Positions 5,294-8,481 of a stretch of DNA of 8,481 bases are shown piece after piece. The position numbers and the translations under genes were made by a program. A model generated the notes under the pieces. It searched no databases. It was not told where the DNA came from and saw nothing but the letters and a program-made list of their open reading frames with translations. The DNA comes from JAAYKS01 sp964479435 (GTDB taxonomy: Bacteria > Bacillota > Clostridia > Saccharofermentanales > UBA5734): contig CAYZME010000076.1 of assembly GCA_964479435.1 (NCBI GenBank), forward strand, positions 1 to 8,481. Reading direction: 5' to 3'. The stretch's first letter is position 1; each line of letters opens with the position of its first letter.

Positions 5294-6457
5294 ATGGAAC
5301 ACGTGCGATTCGGCCTCATCGGCATAGGAAATATGGGGAGCGCGCACGCGCGCACATTGGCGGGCGGCGCCATCGACGGCGCTGTGTTGACTGCGGTCGC
5401 CGACATCGACCCGGCGCGCATCGGGCGGATCCGTGGCGAATTGCCCGACTCCGTGCGGTATTTTGACGATGCGGAAGCGCTGATGGATGCCGGTGTGGCG
5501 GACGCGATTCTGATCGCCGTCCCCCACTACGACCACCCGCGCCTGGCGATCGCCGCTTTTGACCGCAACTTACATGTGCTGGTGGAAAAACCGGCCGGCG
5601 TGTACGCCGCGCAGGTGCGCGAGATGAACCAGACCGCGGCGGCGCGGCCCGATCTCAAGTACGGCATGATGTTTAACAACCGCACCAACCCCGTCTATAT
5701 TCGCATGCAGGAGTTGATTGCCGCCGGGGAGCTGGGGGCGATCCGGCGCACATCATGGATCATCACCGACTGGTATCGTTCGCAATCCTACTATGATTCC
5801 GGCAGTTGGCGCGCCACCTGGGCCGGCGAGGGCGGAGGCGTGCTGTTGAATCAGTGCCCGCACAATCTGGATTTGTGGCAATGGATTGTCGGCATGATGC
5901 CGTCACGCGTCCGCGCCTATTGCCACGAAGGCAAATGGCACGATATCGAGGTCGAAGACGATGTGACCGCGTACGTCGAGTATCCCAATGGCGCGACCGG
6001 TACGTTTGTGACGACCACCGCGGACACGCCCGGCACCAACCGCTTCGAAGTGACGGGTGATCGCGGCAAGCTGGTGGCCGAAAACGGCACGCTGGTCTTT
6101 CATAAACTGGCAATGCCGGAGCGGGAATGGAACGCGACATACCGGGGCGGCTTTGGCCAACCGGCGGCCGAACGCGTCGAAATCGATGTGTCCGGGGACT
6201 TTCCCAACCATGCCGGCATCCTGCGCGACTTCACCCGCGCCATCCGCACCGGCGCGCCCTTGCTGGCCCCGGGCGAAGAAGGCATCCGCGGGTTACAGAT
6301 TTCCAACGCCATGCACCTGTCCAGCTGGCTCGACCGCATGGTCGAGGTGCCGGTGGACGAGGGCCTCTTTCATGAAATGCTGATGCAAAAAGCTTCCCAA
6401 TCGGAACGCAAAAAAACCACAAGCGGCGCCGTTTTGAACACCGATGGCTCCTACTGA
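5294..6457 (+). CDS. Gfo/Idh/MocA family oxidoreductase
   Basis: This is a 387-residue NAD(P)-dependent dehydrogenase of the glucose-fructose oxidoreductase / inositol dehydrogenase / MocA family, cytoplasmic. The Rossmann motif is at the N-terminus (GIGNMG, 10-15), with DIDP (37-40) after strand 2. IAVPHYDH (74-81) precedes VEKPAG (97-102), whose Lys99 is the family's catalytic lysine. The active-site helix GEGGGVLLNQCPHNLDLWQW (178-197) holds His190 and Asp193; Gln187 stands where many relatives have Asp. The C-terminal beta-sheet domain is complete (EDDVTAYVEYPNGATGTF, 221-238; FEVTGDRGKLV, 251-261). Family members oxidise, or carry out redox chemistry on, sugars, inositols or related alcohols; the substrate here is not determinable. 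The ATG at 5294 follows GGAG (5281-5284); an earlier in-frame start at 5216 would overlap sixA. The last 20 or so residues are a polar tail without recognised motif. Confidence 0.92.
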   Translation: MEHVRFGLIGIGNMGSAHARTLAGGAIDGAVLTAVADIDPARIGRIRGELPDSVRYFDDAEALMDAGVADAILIAVPHYDHPRLAIAAFDRNLHVLVEKPAGVYAAQVREMNQTAAARPDLKYGMMFNNRTNPVYIRMQELIAAGELGAIRRTSWIITDWYRSQSYYDSGSWRATWAGEGGGVLLNQCPHNLDLWQWIVGMMPSRVRAYCHEGKWHDIEVEDDVTAYVEYPNGATGTFVTTTADTPGTNRFEVTGDRGKLVAENGTLVFHKLAMPEREWNATYRGGFGQPAAERVEIDVSGDFPNHAGILRDFTRAIRTGAPLLAPGEEGIRGLQISNAMHLSSWLDRMVEVPVDEGLFHEMLMQKASQSERKKTTSGAVLNTDGSY

Positions 6458-6543
6458 GTCCGCCGCGCCGTCGCCCCTTGCCCGGGTTGCCGGCCTTTAG
6501 GACCGCATCTGCAGGGGGCTAAATCTCGACAAGGAGAACCCGT

Positions 6544-7392
6544 ATGCCAGAAGCAACCGCGACCGCCGCCTGTATCCAGACCGCCGCCCGTGCGATTCGC
6601 GCCCATTGGGGCGCGCGTGCCCCTCGAATCGGCCTGGTGCTGGGCTCCGGGCTGGGCCCCCTCGCCGAGCAGTTGCAAGACGCGGTGGCTTTGGGTTATG
6701 AGCAGATTCCCGGGTTTCCGTCGGTCACCGTGCCGGGCCACCAAGGGCGGCTGTTGTGCGGGCGCCTGGCGGGCCGCGAAGTGGCCGTGATGCAGGGACG
6801 TTTTCACTATTACGAAGGCCACGCGCCGACGGACATCGCTTTCCCCATCCGCGTGTTGCGCGCGGCCGGGATCGGGATTCTGCTGCTCACCAACGCCGCC
6901 GGCGGGGTCAACCGCGCGTTTGCGCCCGGCGACCTGATGTTGATCACCGACCACATCGGCCTGTTTTGCGAGCCGGTTTTGCGCGGCCCCAATCTCGACG
7001 ACATCGGCCCGCGCTTCCCCGATCAAAGCCGCGTCTACGACCGCGAGCTGGCCGCAATCGCCCGCGCGGCGGCGGTCGGGCTCGACCGCCCGCTGCAGGA
7101 GGGCGTATACGTCTATTGCAAAGGCCCGCAATTCGAAACCCCCGCCGAGATCCGCCTAATCGCGGCGCTGGGCGGAGACGCGGTCGGCATGTCGACCGTG
7201 CCGGAGGCGGTCGCGGCCACCCATTGCGGCATGCGGGTGCTGGGTGTTTCCTGCATCACCAACGCCGCGGCTGGTCTACTGGACCAGCCGCTGAGCCACG
7301 ATGAGGTTCTGGCGGCCGGGCGTCAGCTGTCCGCGCGCGCGATTGCTTTGATCACAGGGGTGATCGGTCGGTTGCCAGCAGAGACAGAATGA
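6544..7392 (+). CDS. punA: purine nucleoside phosphorylase (trimeric, NP-I family type)
   Basis: The enzyme cleaves purine (deoxy)ribonucleosides with phosphate to the free base and (deoxy)ribose-1-phosphate, for purine salvage in the cytoplasm. At 282 residues it has the normal length of the trimeric PNP class. Recognisable sites, by analogy to mammalian PNP, are LGSGLG (33-38) with Ser35 for phosphate, His66 in PGHQG, RFHYYEG (86-92) with His88, TNAAGG (116-121), GPQFETPAEIR (194-204) with Glu198 for the base, GMSTVPE (215-221) with Met216 at the ribose, Asn240 in the ITNAAAG segment, and His252. All key residues are present, so it should be active. Asn240 with Glu198 fits preference for 6-oxopurines (guanosine, inosine). 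AAGGAG (6531-6536), seven bases upstream, sets the start. An 86-base spacer without a clear terminator separates it from the oxidoreductase gene. Its 3' end overlaps convergent tcdA by 41 bases. Confidence 0.96.
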   Translation: MPEATATAACIQTAARAIRAHWGARAPRIGLVLGSGLGPLAEQLQDAVALGYEQIPGFPSVTVPGHQGRLLCGRLAGREVAVMQGRFHYYEGHAPTDIAFPIRVLRAAGIGILLLTNAAGGVNRAFAPGDLMLITDHIGLFCEPVLRGPNLDDIGPRFPDQSRVYDRELAAIARAAAVGLDRPLQEGVYVYCKGPQFETPAEIRLIAALGGDAVGMSTVPEAVAATHCGMRVLGVSCITNAAAGLLDQPLSHDEVLAAGRQLSARAIALITGVIGRLPAETE

Positions 7393-8047
7393 TATGACCC
7401 GCGGCGACCAGCCCGGCCGCCGGCGGGCCGAACGAGACGCTGCCGGGGGGATGCTGGGTGCGCACGGGCGGCTCCGGGCTGTAAACAACGGTCAGGCGGT
7501 CGACGCCGGCACCGCGCAATTGCCGGCGCATCGTACGGCAAAGAGGGTCGGTCGCGGTCGCGAACAAGTCGGCGACGACGAACCGCGCGGGTTGCAAGCG
7601 GTTGCCGGCACCCATGCAGCTGAGGATGGGGATGTCTTTGCTTTTACATTCCAGGATCAGTCCGATTTTTGAGGGCACGGTGTCGATGGCGTCCAGCACG
7701 TAATCACACCCGTCCAGCAGGCCGCCGGTGCCTTGGGCGGGCACAAAGACCGGGTGCGCGTCGACGCGCAGCGCGGGGTTGATGTCGGCCAGCCGTTCTT
7801 GCATGACGGCGGTTTTGTGCCGCCCGATCGTGCTGTGCAGCGCGACGATCTGGCGGTTGATATTGGAGGGGGCGACGCGGTCGGCGTCCACCAGCAGCAA
7901 ATGGCCGATCCCGCCGCGCGCCAGCGCTTCGGCGGCCATCCCGCCGACGCCGCCCAGCCCGACAACGGCCACCCGGCAACGCGCCAGACGGTCCATGCCG
8001 TCCTCGCCCAGCAACCAGGCGCTGCGTGAGTGGATGCTCTCGTCCAT
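7352..8047 (-). CDS. tcdA: tRNA threonylcarbamoyladenosine dehydratase TcdA (ThiF/E1-like)
   Basis: This E1-like ATP-dependent enzyme converts t6A37 of tRNAs reading ANN codons to its cyclic form (ct6A). The protein has 231 residues, slightly shorter than E. coli TcdA. Visible features are SRSAWLLGEDGMDRL (7-21), the ATP-binding loop VVGLGGVGG (28-36), DADR (54-57), the NINRQ signature (62-66), Lys78, LDAIDTV (118-124), CMGAGNRLQP (144-153) and DPLCRTMRRQL (167-177), all in the order expected for TcdA rather than for ThiF or MoeB. There is no zinc-binding CxxC pair like that of ThiF or MoeB. The start at 8047 is chosen because the AAGGAAG on the minus strand (8062-8056) sits eight bases upstream; an ATG six bases earlier is too close to it. 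The gene lies 53 bases after mntP and is probably co-transcribed with it. Its 3' end overlaps punA. Confidence 0.93.
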   Translation of the reverse strand: MDESIHSRSAWLLGEDGMDRLARCRVAVVGLGGVGGMAAEALARGGIGHLLLVDADRVAPSNINRQIVALHSTIGRHKTAVMQERLADINPALRVDAHPVFVPAQGTGGLLDGCDYVLDAIDTVPSKIGLILECKSKDIPILSCMGAGNRLQPARFVVADLFATATDPLCRTMRRQLRGAGVDRLTVVYSPEPPVRTQHPPGSVSFGPPAAGLVAAGHIILSLLATDRSPL

Positions 8048-8055
8048 AATCATAA

Positions 8056-8062
8056 CTTCCTT
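8056..8062 (-). promoter_or_regulatory. ribosome binding site AAGGAAG deciding the tcdA start
   Basis: On the minus strand AAGGAAG is followed by ATG (8053) after two bases and by a second in-frame ATG (8047) after eight. The second spacing is normal, so translation probably begins at 8047. Confidence 0.65.
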
Positions 8063-8100
8063 ATACCGTGAAATCCGATGTATTCTATGATCCCCGGCCA

Positions 8101-8481
8101 CTAGCCCCCCGTCAGGTGTTCGATGAGGATCCGGATGCCGATCGCGATCAGCAGCACCCCGCCGGCGATTTCGGCGTATTTGCGGAACAGGCCGTTCAAG
8201 CGTTTGCCGGCCAGATAACCGGCCGCGGACAACACAAAGGTCACCACCCCGATCGTCAGGGCGGCGGTGAAAACGCGCAGTTGGATCAAGGCGAAGCTGA
8301 TGCCCATCGCCAGGGCGTCGATGCTGGTCGCGACCGCCAGCATCAGCAGGCGTTTGGGCGCCATGGGATCAAAATCGCAGATCTCGTCGCGCAGGCGCGA
8401 GCGGACCGCTTCGTAGATCATTTTGCCGCCGATGAACAGCAACAGGCCAAAGGCGATCCAGTGATCCACCTGGCCGATGAA
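8101..8481 (-). CDS. mntP: manganese efflux pump MntP (partial, N-terminus outside window)
   Basis: Only the last 126 residues are seen; the reading frame runs off the window edge. MntP exports Mn2+ across the cytoplasmic membrane and protects cells from manganese excess. Four hydrophobic segments are visible, at visible residues about 8-24, 45-66, 71-92 and 104-120. HWIAFGLLLFIGGKMIYEA (7-25) and ATSIDALAMGISFALIQ (51-67) match MntP closely, and the second contains the conserved Asp of the internal repeat. Between them is a charged cytosol-type loop (RSRLRDEICDFDPMAPK). A GTG at 8469 is not the start, because homology continues upstream of it. The manganese-sensing yybP-ykoY leader that often precedes mntP, if present, would lie outside the window. 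tcdA follows after 53 bases. Confidence 0.93.
   Translation of the reverse strand, partial: FIGQVDHWIAFGLLLFIGGKMIYEAVRSRLRDEICDFDPMAPKRLLMLAVATSIDALAMGISFALIQLRVFTAALTIGVVTFVLSAAGYLAGKRLNGLFRKYAEIAGGVLLIAIGIRILIEHLTGG

Noticed and set aside
6458..6543. Terminator between the oxidoreductase gene and punA
   Set aside because: Short complementary GC runs are present (for example GCCCC at 6473 and GGGGC at 6515), but they are far apart and no T-run follows.
8082..8087. TAGAAT on the minus strand as a -10 box for tcdA
   Set aside because: No convincing -35 hexamer lies at the proper distance, and the short gap to mntP makes read-through simpler.
7728..8090. Plus-strand open frames opposite tcdA
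   Set aside because: tcdA on the minus strand has all the E1-like motifs; the plus-strand translations are low-complexity Arg/Ala/Pro-rich shadows.
8467..8469. GTG as the mntP start
   Set aside because: The frame stays open to the window edge, and MntP proteins have about two more membrane segments upstream, so the gene is cut by the window.
1..8481. CRISPR array, mobile element, tRNA or rRNA genes
   Set aside because: No regularly spaced direct repeats, transposase or integrase motifs, cloverleaf or rRNA-like sequence was seen on either strand.

Overview
The window is a stretch of bacterial chromosome, most likely from a Gram-positive (monoderm) anaerobe in the Clostridia/Bacillota range. 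The evidence is strong AAGGAGG-type ribosome binding sites before nearly every gene, two secreted lipoproteins (one a trigger-factor-like foldase of a kind familiar from clostridia), and housekeeping genes of ordinary bacterial type. This placement is inference, because no rRNA or other marker gene is present. A run of ten Ns at 1096-1105 shows that this is a draft, possibly metagenomic, assembly. By eye, base composition rises from moderate on the left to clearly GC-rich beyond about 5300.

Layout. Positions 3-152 hold the C-terminal end of an unrecognised gene. A 212-base intergenic region follows, with an 11-bp inverted repeat and an eight-G tract. Next is a lipoprotein that looks like a beta-propeller (365-1669), closed by an intrinsic terminator. 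An extended-SDR sugar-nucleotide-type epimerase/dehydratase (1970-2992) follows; it has a TATAAT box and a strong GC hairpin in its leader and is closed by a perfect 10-bp-stem terminator. From 3215 to 6457 four closely spaced genes run in one direction: an exported FKBP/trigger-factor-like lipoprotein, a PPC/DUF296-domain protein, a SixA-type phosphohistidine phosphatase and a Gfo/Idh/MocA oxidoreductase. Purine nucleoside phosphorylase (6544-7392) comes next, and no clear terminator separates it from them. On the minus strand are tcdA (tRNA t6A dehydratase, 7352-8047), whose 3' end overlaps that of punA by 41 bases, and, upstream of it, the C-terminal part of the manganese exporter mntP (8101-8481), cut by the window edge.

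How the genes fit together. The left half is envelope and carbohydrate oriented (two lipoproteins, one SDR). The middle operon mixes envelope folding, a metal- or ligand-binding-type small domain, a phosphatase and a sugar-type dehydrogenase, with no obvious shared pathway. The right part is housekeeping (purine salvage, tRNA modification, Mn export). I see no mobile element, CRISPR array, tRNA, rRNA or phage gene. The clearest leads are the exported trigger-factor-like foldase, the tight PPC-SixA-oxidoreductase cluster, and the structured leaders of the lipoprotein and SDR genes. None of these proves a new system.
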